Shown here: positions 1 to 7,075 of the stretch, in pieces
How positions within the stretch are numbered: the stretch's first letter is position 1
Layout: every line of letters begins with the position of its first letter
Source of the DNA: Bacillus sp. 2B10
GTDB taxonomy: Bacteria; Pseudomonadota; Alphaproteobacteria; Sphingomonadales; Sphingomonadaceae
DNA: 64,000 nucleotides
Direction: 5' to 3'
Assembly: GCA_003946805.1 (NCBI GenBank)
Contig: RPSH01000004.1
Span: forward strand, 1 to 64,000
The notes under the pieces: generated by a model
What the model saw: only the letters and a program-made list of their open reading frames with translations
Database searches by the model: none
What the model was told of the DNA's origin: nothing
Made by a program: the position numbers and the translations under genes

Positions 1-78
1 CAACAGCAAATATGGTGCGACCAGCGACCATTCCTCATCACTGACGTCAGACAGATACGACTTGCGGCAAATGCTCAT
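1..78 (-). CDS. IS5-family transposase, N-terminal fragment (runs off the left edge)
   Basis: Read on the minus strand from the ATG at 76-78, the frame stays open to base 1 and gives 26 residues containing SDVSDEEWSLVAPYLLL. A start of the form (Y/L)SD-x-SDEEW-x-(L/F)VAPYL is typical of IS5-group transposases. Only this N-terminus lies in the window, so completeness and activity cannot be judged. The DNA just upstream (about 79-125) has no gene and probably holds the insertion sequence end. It abuts a CTAG at 124-127, a target shape used by some IS5 subgroups. The family call is from motif memory and is fairly secure; the exact element is unknown. Confidence 0.7.
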   Translation of the reverse strand, partial: MSICRKSYLSDVSDEEWSLVAPYLLL

Positions 79-125
79 CCAATAACGGATGAATCAAGCC
101 CGCTTCCAAGTCCATAACAGCCTCT

Positions 126-262
126 AGAGTTTGATCCATCCATATTGAAACCGGCGTCATCCCAGCGAAGGCTGGGATCTCCCGATAGTAGCGCGCAGCA
201 GGAGCCGATGGAGACCCCAGCCTTCGCTGTGGTGACGTTTCCATACAGATGGGTCAAACTCT
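126..262. repeat. MITE/BIME-like palindromic repeat
   Basis: Imperfect terminal inverted repeats AGAGTTTGATCCATC (126-140) and GATGGGTCAAACTCT (248-262) bracket two inverted REP-type arms (GTCATCCCAGCGAAGG near 157 and CCTTCGCTGTGGTGAC near 220). A diverged copy with the same internal order lies at 44611-44757. No coding frame in it is credible. It looks like a small non-autonomous repeat; the IS5-like element appears to abut its left end. Confidence 0.7.
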
Positions 263-365
263 GGCGACGTTAGGGAAACGATCCCCCGATCAAGTCCGGG
301 GCGAAGCTACCGCCGGCCGGATTTGCGAAGGCCGATCCGCCCTCGCCCCGACCCGACGTACCGCT

Positions 366-560
366 TCATTCCCGCCGTTCGTTGGCCACCGCGTGCAACT
401 GCTCGATGATCGCCCGGTTCGCCTGATGCCCGGACAGCTCCAGCGCCAGCGAGGTATAGCCCTCGCGGCGCAGCGCCTGCCGGATATGGTTCACCGAAAT
501 GAACTCGCCCGATGCGGCCAGTTCGAGCGCGCGGGCCAGTGCCGGGGTGTCGCGGGTCAT
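366..560 (-). CDS. small hypothetical protein (64 aa)
   Basis: A 64-residue frame with an ordinary, well-mixed composition (MTRDTPALARALELAASGEF at the N-terminus, ANERRE at the C-terminus). It has no signal peptide, membrane segment or metal motif. It starts 19 bases after the stop of another small gene on the same strand (580-783), so the two may be co-transcribed. I do not recognise the family. The balanced amino-acid use, unlike the Arg/Pro-rich shadow frames on the other strand, is the main reason to accept it. Confidence 0.5.
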   Translation of the reverse strand: MTRDTPALARALELAASGEFISVNHIRQALRREGYTSLALELSGHQANRAIIEQLHAVANERRE

Positions 561-579
561 GGGGGTGTCGCCTGTCCGC

Positions 580-783
580 TCAGCCGTTCCGCACCCATGG
601 CGTGCGCACGACCTTGCCGGCGATCACCTTCTTGCCGAACGCCTTGCGCATCGTCTCGGCGGCATCGCCGTTCTTCAGGACCACGTGCGTGCCGCCCGAA
701 TGCAGCGTCTCGATCGCGCTGATCGACGCACCGTGCTTGCGGCACAGCGCCTCCACATCGGCCTGCGCGATGCTCACGTTCAT
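580..783 (-). CDS. small hypothetical protein (67 aa)
   Basis: A basic 67-residue protein when started at the ATG at 781-783 (MNVSIAQADVEALCRKHG at the N-terminus). The frame is open further upstream, with ATGs at 835-837 and 877-879, but the extra residues are Asp/Trp/Arg-rich and look like non-coding read-through. No start has a clear ribosome site. The middle (SGGTHVVLKNGDAAETMRKAF) reads like a small alpha/beta fold, and the C-terminus is basic (KKVIAGKVVRTPW), compatible with nucleic-acid binding, but no family is recognised. Probably transcribed together with the 64-residue gene downstream. Confidence 0.5.
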   Translation of the reverse strand: MNVSIAQADVEALCRKHGASISAIETLHSGGTHVVLKNGDAAETMRKAFGKKVIAGKVVRTPWVRNG

Positions 784-1215
784 CGCCCGCGAAGTCGTCA
801 CCGCGGTCGTACCGCCCCGTCGCCAATCATCCTGCATGTCGGTCCAGTCATCATCTGAGCAAACGGACCGCCGGGCCACGCGGGAAGGGTCGACCAGCCG
901 GCGCCGGTAGCAGGACCAGCCGGGTTCGACGGGACCATATCGTATATGGGTTGGCGGCGGGCAGCTTAACAGGTGGTGCCGGAGGTAAATGTTGCACGGG
1001 CGGAACGAGCCGGGTCACAGGCGCAGCAACGGTTCCATGCGTCTGTGCAGGATGCGGATGACCGCAACGCCATATTCGGCGGGTTTGAAAAGGAGCACAT
1101 GCTGTCCGGCCGAACGGCCGACTGTCGTCTTTGGCCCACGGCCCGGCCATGGGCAAAGCCCATGGCGTCGGACGGCCGGTCGGGCGCGCCTCGGGCGGCA
1201 AGGGGATAGCCTGCG
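784..1215. other. gene-free stretch with two strong hairpins
   Basis: About 430 bases without a credible gene. It holds two perfect stem-loops. The first is GCCATGGGC-AAA-GCCCATGGC at 1146-1166; the same 21-mer recurs at 19655-19675, also downstream of a minus-strand gene. The second is at 1198-1227 (13-bp stem, loop CTGC) and overlaps the stop codon of the Mpo1-like gene. Neither is followed by a clear T-run, so they are structured 3' ends rather than textbook terminators. Confidence 0.6.
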
Positions 1216-1836
1216 CTATCCCCTTGCCCGGCGCGCCGCTTCCTGCAGATCGGTATCGATCCGCGCGCCCTTCAACAGCTGCACCGGCGCCTTGCGGTAC
1301 AGGATGAAGTCGTTGAACGGATCGGTTACGATCTTGGTCGCCCACACGATCCCGGTCATCACGTCGCGCTGGATGAACAACTGGATGACCCGGAACAGCA
1401 GCCCCCCGACCGCGAACGCCAGCCACAGCAGCGCGAGGTGCCGCAGGAAGCCGACGAAGCCGACATGCGGTTCGAAGATGCCGAAGAACGTTGGGTCGAG
1501 CAGCAGCGGGATCGGCGTCGCCGCCCACAGCCCCATGAAGACGACCTTGCGGAACAGGTTGTACCCGACCTTGATCTCTTCCTTGTGTTCGTGCGTCGCC
1601 TGGTTCTGATGGTCGTAGGTCTTGGGCTCGAAGAAGAAATGCCCCGATTGTCGCGCGGTCATCGCCACCAGCCAGCCGAGCAGGCTCGCCACCGCCGGGT
1701 CGATCCACACCACGACATAGGCGATCAGGAACGTCGTCGCGCTGACGAAATGCAGCGCCTGGTTGATGATGCTGTGATGGTAATAGCGGTGATCGTCCCA
1801 CCGCTGTTCCTGCAACGCTTCCTTGAATCCGGGCAT
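1216..1836 (-). CDS. Mpo1-like (DUF962-type) membrane protein
   Basis: A 206-residue integral membrane protein with hydrophobic stretches near 25-60, 90-120 and 125-160. The N-terminal pattern YHHSIINQALHF and the later SGHFFFE echo the two blocks I recall in yeast Mpo1/DUF962 proteins (YHH-x3-N-x3-H and GHG-x-FE). Mpo1 is an iron-dependent dioxygenase that shortens 2-hydroxy fatty acids by alpha-oxidation during sphingolipid long-chain-base breakdown. The similarity is short and the call is moderate; a more general fatty-acid-hydroxylase-like membrane protein is the alternative. The gene lies 29 bases downstream of pmtA on the same strand and may share its transcript. Its stop codon sits in the stem of a 13-bp hairpin. 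Confidence 0.5.
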   Translation of the reverse strand: MPGFKEALQEQRWDDHRYYHHSIINQALHFVSATTFLIAYVVVWIDPAVASLLGWLVAMTARQSGHFFFEPKTYDHQNQATHEHKEEIKVGYNLFRKVVFMGLWAATPIPLLLDPTFFGIFEPHVGFVGFLRHLALLWLAFAVGGLLFRVIQLFIQRDVMTGIVWATKIVTDPFNDFILYRKAPVQLLKGARIDTDLQEAARRARG

Positions 1837-1865
1837 CGTTCAAGCCTTTGATGAAAGGGTTTTTT

Positions 1866-2552
1866 TCAGGCGGTCGCGCCCAGCACGGGCGTCGGATGAT
1901 TGTCCTCGGCGTCCGCCGCGCGGCGAAAGCATACCAGCGAGAAATGGCCGAGCGGGGGCAGCGGCCGGCGCTCGACCAGTTCCGCCTGCGGGTTGCGCGC
2001 CGCCCAGTCGCCATAGATCGACCACGGGAAATCGGTGCGCCAGCCCAGCCGACTGGTGATCGGCATCAGCGCGCGCTCGATCTTCGCGCGCACCCCCGCT
2101 TCCGCGCCAAGCCGGGTCGCGATGACGATCATGCCGCCGGGGCGCACCACGCGCAGGAATTCGCTCAACGCCCGGTCGGGATGCGGCACCGCCGACACGA
2201 CATATTGCGCGACCACCACGTCGAACGACGCGTCGTCGAAATCCAGCGCCTCGGCATCGCCGATCGCGATCCGCTCGACATGGGCGAGGTTCAGCCGCCG
2301 CACCCGGTCGCGCGCCTTGTCGAGCATCTGGTCGGCGATATCGATCCCGGTGATCCGGCTTTCGGCACGATAATGCGGCAGCGAGATGCCGGTGCCCACG
2401 CCTACCTCGAGGATGCGTCCGCCGACCGTCTCGGCCGCGTCGATCGCCGCGCGGCGACCCCGGCGGAACACCGGGCCGAATACCAGGTCGTAAATGGGTG
2501 CCCAGCGATCATAGGCGCTCGCCACGCCGACGCGGTTCAGTTCCTGAGCCAA
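1866..2552 (-). CDS. pmtA: phosphatidylethanolamine N-methyltransferase, PmtA type
   Basis: A 228-residue cytosolic class I SAM methyltransferase. Motif I is EVGVGTGISLPHY, the wording typical of Rhodobacter-type PmtA; motif II follows at GIDIADQML and the later DVVVAQYV/RPGG blocks complete the fold. The expected reaction is stepwise methylation of phosphatidylethanolamine to phosphatidylcholine at the inner membrane. It is divergent from the PlcP/Agt pair, with 213 bases between starts that carry a perfect inverted repeat. The Mpo1-like gene follows it. An ubiquinone-type or generic methyltransferase is less likely given motif I. Confidence 0.75.
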   Translation of the reverse strand: MAQELNRVGVASAYDRWAPIYDLVFGPVFRRGRRAAIDAAETVGGRILEVGVGTGISLPHYRAESRITGIDIADQMLDKARDRVRRLNLAHVERIAIGDAEALDFDDASFDVVVAQYVVSAVPHPDRALSEFLRVVRPGGMIVIATRLGAEAGVRAKIERALMPITSRLGWRTDFPWSIYGDWAARNPQAELVERRPLPPLGHFSLVCFRRAADAEDNHPTPVLGATA

Positions 2553-2616
2553 TCCGATGGTTTCCTTGTCCAGCGCCGTGTCGGGCTTGTCTGGCGGACC
2601 AAGGTGACGCGGTTCG

Positions 2617-2634
2617 ATGACACCGCAATGTCAT
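2617..2634. promoter_or_regulatory. perfect inverted repeat between divergent pmtA and plcP-like genes
   Basis: ATGACA-CCGCAA-TGTCAT: 6-bp arms, 6-bp spacer, centrally placed in the divergent intergenic region. The arms contain TGTCA, the core of a Pho-box half-site, but they are inverted rather than in the 11-bp direct repeat of a classical PhoB box. A shared operator is plausible; the regulator is unknown. Confidence 0.4.
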
Positions 2635-2765
2635 GCCCGTGGCGGAAAGGTTTCAGTTTGATGAGGGCGGCCGTCACATCCGCGAAATACTATTGTCGCG
2701 CGGGGCGGCTAGGGCGGGAACAGCACCGAGGACGGTATTACGATCCGCAATTCCGGAGGGTAACG

Positions 2766-3692
2766 ATGACGACGGCCTTTTTATCCCGGACCGACCCCGA
2801 AACATCCCGCAGCGCGACGATGAAGTCGCTGGCGCGCAAGATTCCGGACTGGATCAACGATCCGCAAAGCTATCAGGCGGAAGGTCCGAAGAAGTCGTAT
2901 CGCACGGTCTTCATCTCGGACGTCCATCTCGGCACCACCGGATGCAGCGCGCCGCAGCTCGTCGACTTCCTCCATTCGTTCGAATGCGAGACGCTGTACC
3001 TCGTCGGCGACATCGTCGACGGGTGGCAGATCCGCCGCGGCTGGTACTGGCCGTCCAGCCACAACGACGTCATCCGCTCGATCCTGAAGTTCGCGCGCCG
3101 CGGCACCCGCGTTATCTACATCCCCGGCAACCATGACGAGGCGTTCCGCGACTATGTCGGCCTCGAATTCGGCGGGGTGGAGATGGTCGAGGAGGATATC
3201 CACGAAACCGCCGACGGCCGCCGCCTGCTGGTGCTGCACGGCGACAAGTTCGACGGCGTGGTGCTCTATGCCAGATGGCTCGCCTTCCTCGGCGACCATG
3301 CCTACACCGCGCTGCTCAAGGCCAACCGCGTGTGGAACTTCGCCCGCCGCAAGCTCGGCCTGCCCTATTGGTCGCTGTCGGCCTATGCCAAGCACCGGGT
3401 CAAGAACGCGGTGAACTTCATCGGCCGGTTCGAGGAAACGGTCGCCCATGCCGCCGCCGAACACGGCGTCGACGGCGTGGTGTGCGGCCATATCCACACC
3501 GCCGAGATCCGCCGCATCGGGGACATCATGTATTACAACGACGGCGACTGGGTGGAGAGCTGCACCGCGCTGGTCGAGGATCATGCCGGCGCCATGTCGC
3601 TGATCGACTGGCGTGCCGAGACGTGGGAACGGGAACTGGCGAAGGCGGCGGGCAGGGCCGACGCCCCCGGCCGGGCGGTCGCCACCGCGTGA
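2766..3692 (+). CDS. metallophosphoesterase, PlcP-like phospholipase C (LpxH-like fold)
   Basis: 308 residues from the ATG at 2766, chosen because GGAGGG lies five bases before it (2755-2760); the frame is open far upstream but without coding character. Calcineurin-type metal motifs are intact: SDVHLG, GDIVDGW, GNHDE, and CGHIHTAEIR. Such proteins are often labelled UDP-2,3-diacylglucosamine diphosphatase. The 4-bp overlap with a GT4 glycosyltransferase is instead the arrangement reported for PlcP, which removes phospholipid head groups under phosphate limitation to give diacylglycerol for glycolipid synthesis. The lipid context (pmtA divergent) supports the PlcP reading, by inference. A role in lipid A synthesis cannot be excluded. 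Confidence 0.7.
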   Translation: MTTAFLSRTDPETSRSATMKSLARKIPDWINDPQSYQAEGPKKSYRTVFISDVHLGTTGCSAPQLVDFLHSFECETLYLVGDIVDGWQIRRGWYWPSSHNDVIRSILKFARRGTRVIYIPGNHDEAFRDYVGLEFGGVEMVEEDIHETADGRRLLVLHGDKFDGVVLYARWLAFLGDHAYTALLKANRVWNFARRKLGLPYWSLSAYAKHRVKNAVNFIGRFEETVAHAAAEHGVDGVVCGHIHTAEIRRIGDIMYYNDGDWVESCTALVEDHAGAMSLIDWRAETWERELAKAAGRADAPGRAVATA

Positions 3693-4738
3693 GGATCGCG
3701 ATCGTCAGCGATGCGTGGAGTCCGCAGGTCAACGGCGTCGTCCGCACGCTCCAGACGACGATCGGCCGGTTGCAGCAGCGCGGCCATGTGGTCGAAACCT
3801 TCACCCCCGACGGTTTCGCCACCCGACCGTGCCCGGGCTATCCCGAGATCCGCCTGGCGCTGGGCTGCGGTCCCGAACTCGGCCGGCGCATCGCCGCCTT
3901 CCGACCCGATGCGATCCACATCGCCACCGAAGGGCCGCTCGGCTGGGCGGCGCGGGCGTGGTGCCGGCGACAGGGCGCGCGCTTCACCACGTCGTTCCAC
4001 ACCAATTTCGCCGATTACCTCGCGATGCGCACGCATCTGCCGGCCGGGCTGTTCTGGCCGTTCCTGCGCCGCTTCCATGCCGCGGCCAGCGGGGTGATGA
4101 CCGTCACCGCCCGCGTCGCCGCGTCGCTGCGCGACCATGGCATCGGCCACACGAAGCGCTGGTCGCGCGGCGTCGACCTGTCGCTGTTCAGGCCCGACGG
4201 CGCACGGCTCGACGTCGCGACGCTCCCGCGCCCGATCCTGCTCCATGTCGGCCGCATCGCGGTGGAAAAGAATATCGAGGCGTTCCTGGCACTCGATACG
4301 CCGGGCACCAGGCTGCTGGTCGGAGACGGTCCCGCGCGCGCGGAACTCGAACGCCGCTATCCGCTCGCCCGCTTCGTCGGGCTCAAGCAGGGCGCGGGCC
4401 TTGCCGCCGCCTATCGCGCCGCCGACGTGCTGGTCTTTCCCAGCCGCACCGACACCTTCGGGCTGGTGATGATCGAGGCGCTGGCGTGCGGCACGCCGGT
4501 CGCGGGCTATCCCGTGCCCGGCCCGCTCGACATCGTCGGCACGGACGGCACCGGCGGCGGCGCGGCGCGGATCGGCGCGGTCGACGACGATCTCGCCGCG
4601 GCGGTCGCGCTGGCGCTCACCGCTGATCGCGACGCCTGCGTCCGCGCCGGCGCCGCCTATTGCTGGTCGCATTGCACCGACCAGTTCGTCTGCAACCTCG
4701 TCGATGCCGGGCTGGCGCGCGCCGACACCGCCGCCTGA
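3689..4738 (+). CDS. GT4 glycosyltransferase, Agt-like (glycolipid synthesis)
   Basis: 349 residues from a GTG that overlaps the previous stop (GTGA at 3689-3692), so translation is probably coupled. The N-terminal Rossmann half begins RIAIVSDAWSPQVNGVVRTL, typical of GT4 enzymes of the MgtA/SqdX/Agt kind. The C-terminal half has HVGRIAVEKNIEAF and the donor-binding EX7E block (PSRTDTFGLVMIEALACGTPV). The likely reaction is transfer of hexose or uronate from a nucleotide sugar to diacylglycerol at the inner leaflet, using the product of the neighbouring phospholipase. Donor sugar cannot be read from sequence. A mannosyltransferase role in another glycolipid is the main alternative. Confidence 0.75.
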   Translation: MRIAIVSDAWSPQVNGVVRTLQTTIGRLQQRGHVVETFTPDGFATRPCPGYPEIRLALGCGPELGRRIAAFRPDAIHIATEGPLGWAARAWCRRQGARFTTSFHTNFADYLAMRTHLPAGLFWPFLRRFHAAASGVMTVTARVAASLRDHGIGHTKRWSRGVDLSLFRPDGARLDVATLPRPILLHVGRIAVEKNIEAFLALDTPGTRLLVGDGPARAELERRYPLARFVGLKQGAGLAAAYRAADVLVFPSRTDTFGLVMIEALACGTPVAGYPVPGPLDIVGTDGTGGGAARIGAVDDDLAAAVALALTADRDACVRAGAAYCWSHCTDQFVCNLVDAGLARADTAA

Positions 4739-4805
4739 ACGCTTTTCGTGGAAATGTGACGCTCCTGCCGCTACCGCTCGGCCCGTACAGGATGGGGAAT
4801 GGTCG

Positions 4806-5735
4806 ATGGCTGGTGGTTTGGTTGCGCTGCTCGACGATATTGCCGCGATCGCGAAGCTCGCCGCGGCGTCGCTCGACGATGTCAGCGCGGCGGCGGGGCG
4901 TGCAGGGGCCAAGGCGGCGGGCGTCGTCATCGACGATGCCGCGGTCACCCCGCGCTACGTCACCGGCCTGTCGCCCGCGCGCGAGCTGCCGATCATCGGC
5001 AAGATCGCGCTGGGATCGCTCAAGAACAAGCTGCTGCTCCTGCTGCCCGCTGCGCTGCTGCTGAAGTTCTTCGCGCCATGGGCGATCACCCCGATCCTGA
5101 TGGCGGGCGGCGCGTTCCTGTGCTTCGAGGGCGCCGAAAAGGTCCTCGCCCCGCTGCTCGGCGGGCACGACGCGGCGGAGACGGTCGCCGGCACCGATCC
5201 GGCCGAAATGGAACGCACCCAGGTCAGCGGCGCGATCCGCACCGACCTGATCCTGTCGGCCGAGATCATGATTATCGCGCTCAACGAACTGCCCGCGCTG
5301 TCGATCTGGATGCAGGGCATCGCGCTGGCGGTGGTCGGCATCGCGATCACCGTGGGCGTTTACGGCGTCGTCGCGCTGATCGTGAAGATGGACGATATCG
5401 GCCTCGCGCTCGCCCGCCGCTCCAGCGCCGTCGCGCAGACGGTCGGCCGCGGGCTGGTGAAGGCGATGCCGGTGGTGCTCAAGGCGCTGGCGCTGATCGG
5501 CACCGCGGCGATGCTGTGGGTCGGCGGGCAGATCATCCTGCACGGGATGGAGGAATTCGGCCTCGCCGCCCTGCCGCACCTCGTCCACGACACCGCGCAC
5601 CATGTGGCGCAGGCAGTGCCCGCGCTGGGCGGCGTCCTCGACTGGCTGGTCAACGCCGCGGCCGCCGCGGTGTTCGGTATCGTGATCGGCGGGATCATCG
5701 CCGGCGTACTGCACCTCGTTCCTCGCAGGCATTGA
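4806..5735 (+). CDS. DUF808 (YedI-like) membrane protein
   Basis: 309 residues from the ATG at 4806, preceded by GGATGGGG. The start MAGGLVALLDDIAAIAKLAA followed by DVSAAAGRAGAKAAGVVIDDAAVTPRYV is the signature of the DUF808 family, which includes E. coli YedI. Several hydrophobic segments follow (around 75-115, 170-200, 225-250 and 270-300). The function of the family is not established; it is usually described as an inner-membrane protein. It is convergent with the serine hydrolase, with only 10 bases between stops, and is not obviously part of an operon. Confidence 0.85.
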   Translation: MAGGLVALLDDIAAIAKLAAASLDDVSAAAGRAGAKAAGVVIDDAAVTPRYVTGLSPARELPIIGKIALGSLKNKLLLLLPAALLLKFFAPWAITPILMAGGAFLCFEGAEKVLAPLLGGHDAAETVAGTDPAEMERTQVSGAIRTDLILSAEIMIIALNELPALSIWMQGIALAVVGIAITVGVYGVVALIVKMDDIGLALARRSSAVAQTVGRGLVKAMPVVLKALALIGTAAMLWVGGQIILHGMEEFGLAALPHLVHDTAHHVAQAVPALGGVLDWLVNAAAAAVFGIVIGGIIAGVLHLVPRRH

Positions 5736-5745
5736 GGGCGGGGGG

Positions 5746-6921
5746 CTACCGATCCCCCCGTGCCAGCCGCTCCTCGGTCGGGGTGAACGCCGATCCCGGC
5801 GACGCTGCGACCGCCACGTCGGTTGCGAAATAGGCGACGCCCGTCCCGCGCCGCAGGTCGACCCACAGCCCCGAGCGCAACCCATAGGCATCGCCGGCAT
5901 GGCCCAGGCGCATCCGCCCGTCGCCGAACGGGTCGTCGCGACATCCGGCGACCGGCGTCGCAAGGAACGTCACCGCCAGGCCATAGCGGCACAGGAACCC
6001 CGCCTGCTTCGCCCCCGTCGTCGCATCGCTGCCGGTGTCGCCGTTGCGCCCGTCCCACGTCCAGAGCGGCGTGGTCAGCACCCCGAACGCCCGCGCCGAC
6101 AATAGCCGCCCGTTCGGGGTCCGTCCCCGGTTCAGCAGCATCCGCCCGATCGCCGCCAGCCCCCGCGCGGAGATGCGCAGGCCCCCCTGCGGCGAGAATA
6201 TCGCGCCGTTCGTGCCCGCGCGCCACCGCGACAGGTCGCACGACCCGTCGCGCGCCGGCTCGACCGGGCAGGGCGGGGCCAGCCCGCGATGGTCGTCTTT
6301 GGTCGGCCTGCCCGCGCGATACTGCACCACCGCCCGCGCCGCGAACGCTGGCGAACAGCTCGCCCAATTGTAGCACGCCTCGATGCCGAGTGGTGCGAAC
6401 ACCAGCCGCTGCATCGCCCGGTCGAACCGCTCGCCGGTCGTCCGCTCGATCACGCTGGCGACCACGGGGAAGTTCAGATTGGCATAGGCGAACCACGTGC
6501 CCGGCGCATGGCCCGCATCCCATGCCTTCGCATCGGCCAGCACCGGCGCCAGTTCGCCATCCAGCGGCAGGACGTAATCGACCCCGTCGACGATTCCCGC
6601 CCGGTGCGACAACAGCATGCGCAGCGTGATCGGCACAGCGGGATAGCGCGGATGCCGCAGCCGCCAGCCCAGCCGGTCCGACACGTCGGCGTCGAGGTCG
6701 ATCTGCCCCGCATCGGCCAGCCGCAGCACCGCGATCGCCGTCACCAGCTTGGAGATCGATGCGACGCGCACCGGATCGTCGGCGGTGACGGGGCGGTCGG
6801 CGGCGATATCGGCAAGGCCGGTCGCCACGACCGAGGTTTCGCCGCGCCGGTCGAACGCGACCCGCACCTCGGCGACCGGTTGGGTGGCGGCGGTGGCGAG
6901 GAGGGCGGCGATCATGGGCAT
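5746..6921 (-). CDS. beta-lactamase-fold serine hydrolase (class C-like)
   Basis: 391 residues with a short hydrophobic N-terminus that could be a signal peptide. The nucleophile motif is S55-I-S-K58 (SxxK), followed by a YAN motif in [10 protein letters not shown], and HAGDAYG near the C-terminus stands where class C-like proteins have KTG/HTG. This is the penicillin-binding-protein-like serine hydrolase group (PF00144), which covers esterases, D-aminopeptidases and class C beta-lactamases; substrate is not predictable. Nine Cys residues are scattered through it. Neighbours do not define its role; the large TonB receptor lies upstream on the same strand. Confidence 0.75.
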   Translation of the reverse strand: MPMIAALLATAATQPVAEVRVAFDRRGETSVVATGLADIAADRPVTADDPVRVASISKLVTAIAVLRLADAGQIDLDADVSDRLGWRLRHPRYPAVPITLRMLLSHRAGIVDGVDYVLPLDGELAPVLADAKAWDAGHAPGTWFAYANLNFPVVASVIERTTGERFDRAMQRLVFAPLGIEACYNWASCSPAFAARAVVQYRAGRPTKDDHRGLAPPCPVEPARDGSCDLSRWRAGTNGAIFSPQGGLRISARGLAAIGRMLLNRGRTPNGRLLSARAFGVLTTPLWTWDGRNGDTGSDATTGAKQAGFLCRYGLAVTFLATPVAGCRDDPFGDGRMRLGHAGDAYGLRSGLWVDLRRGTGVAYFATDVAVAASPGSAFTPTEERLARGDR

Positions 6922-6964
6922 GGGGTTCGCTCCAGTTCCACTCTACCTGCAACTACCCTCTCCC

Positions 6965-7060
6965 CCGTTCGGTTCGAGCAGCTTTGAGCTTGTCGAGAAG
7001 AGGGTCGCTTGGGGCGCCCCCTTCTCGACTATGGTTCTCGACAGGCTCCAAGCAAACGGG
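6965..7060. repeat. dispersed repeat (GTTCTCGACAGGCT family)
   Basis: A repeat bounded by CCGTTCGGTTCGAGCAGC on the left and GGTTCTCGACAGGCTC then CAAACGGG on the right. The same family recurs around 56198-56530, where one copy is interrupted by another element. It fills most of the gap between the serine hydrolase and the TonB receptor. No coding content. Confidence 0.65.
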
Positions 7061-7075
7061 TGCAGGTGACGGAGG

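Noticed and set aside
2617-2634. Classical PhoB box
   Set aside because: The TGTCA units are inverted, not direct repeats 11 bp apart, so the site is listed only as a palindrome.
1848-2765. Long upstream extension of the PlcP-like frame
   Set aside because: It is antisense to pmtA and His/Arg-rich; the GGAGGG-ATG at 2766 is the natural start.
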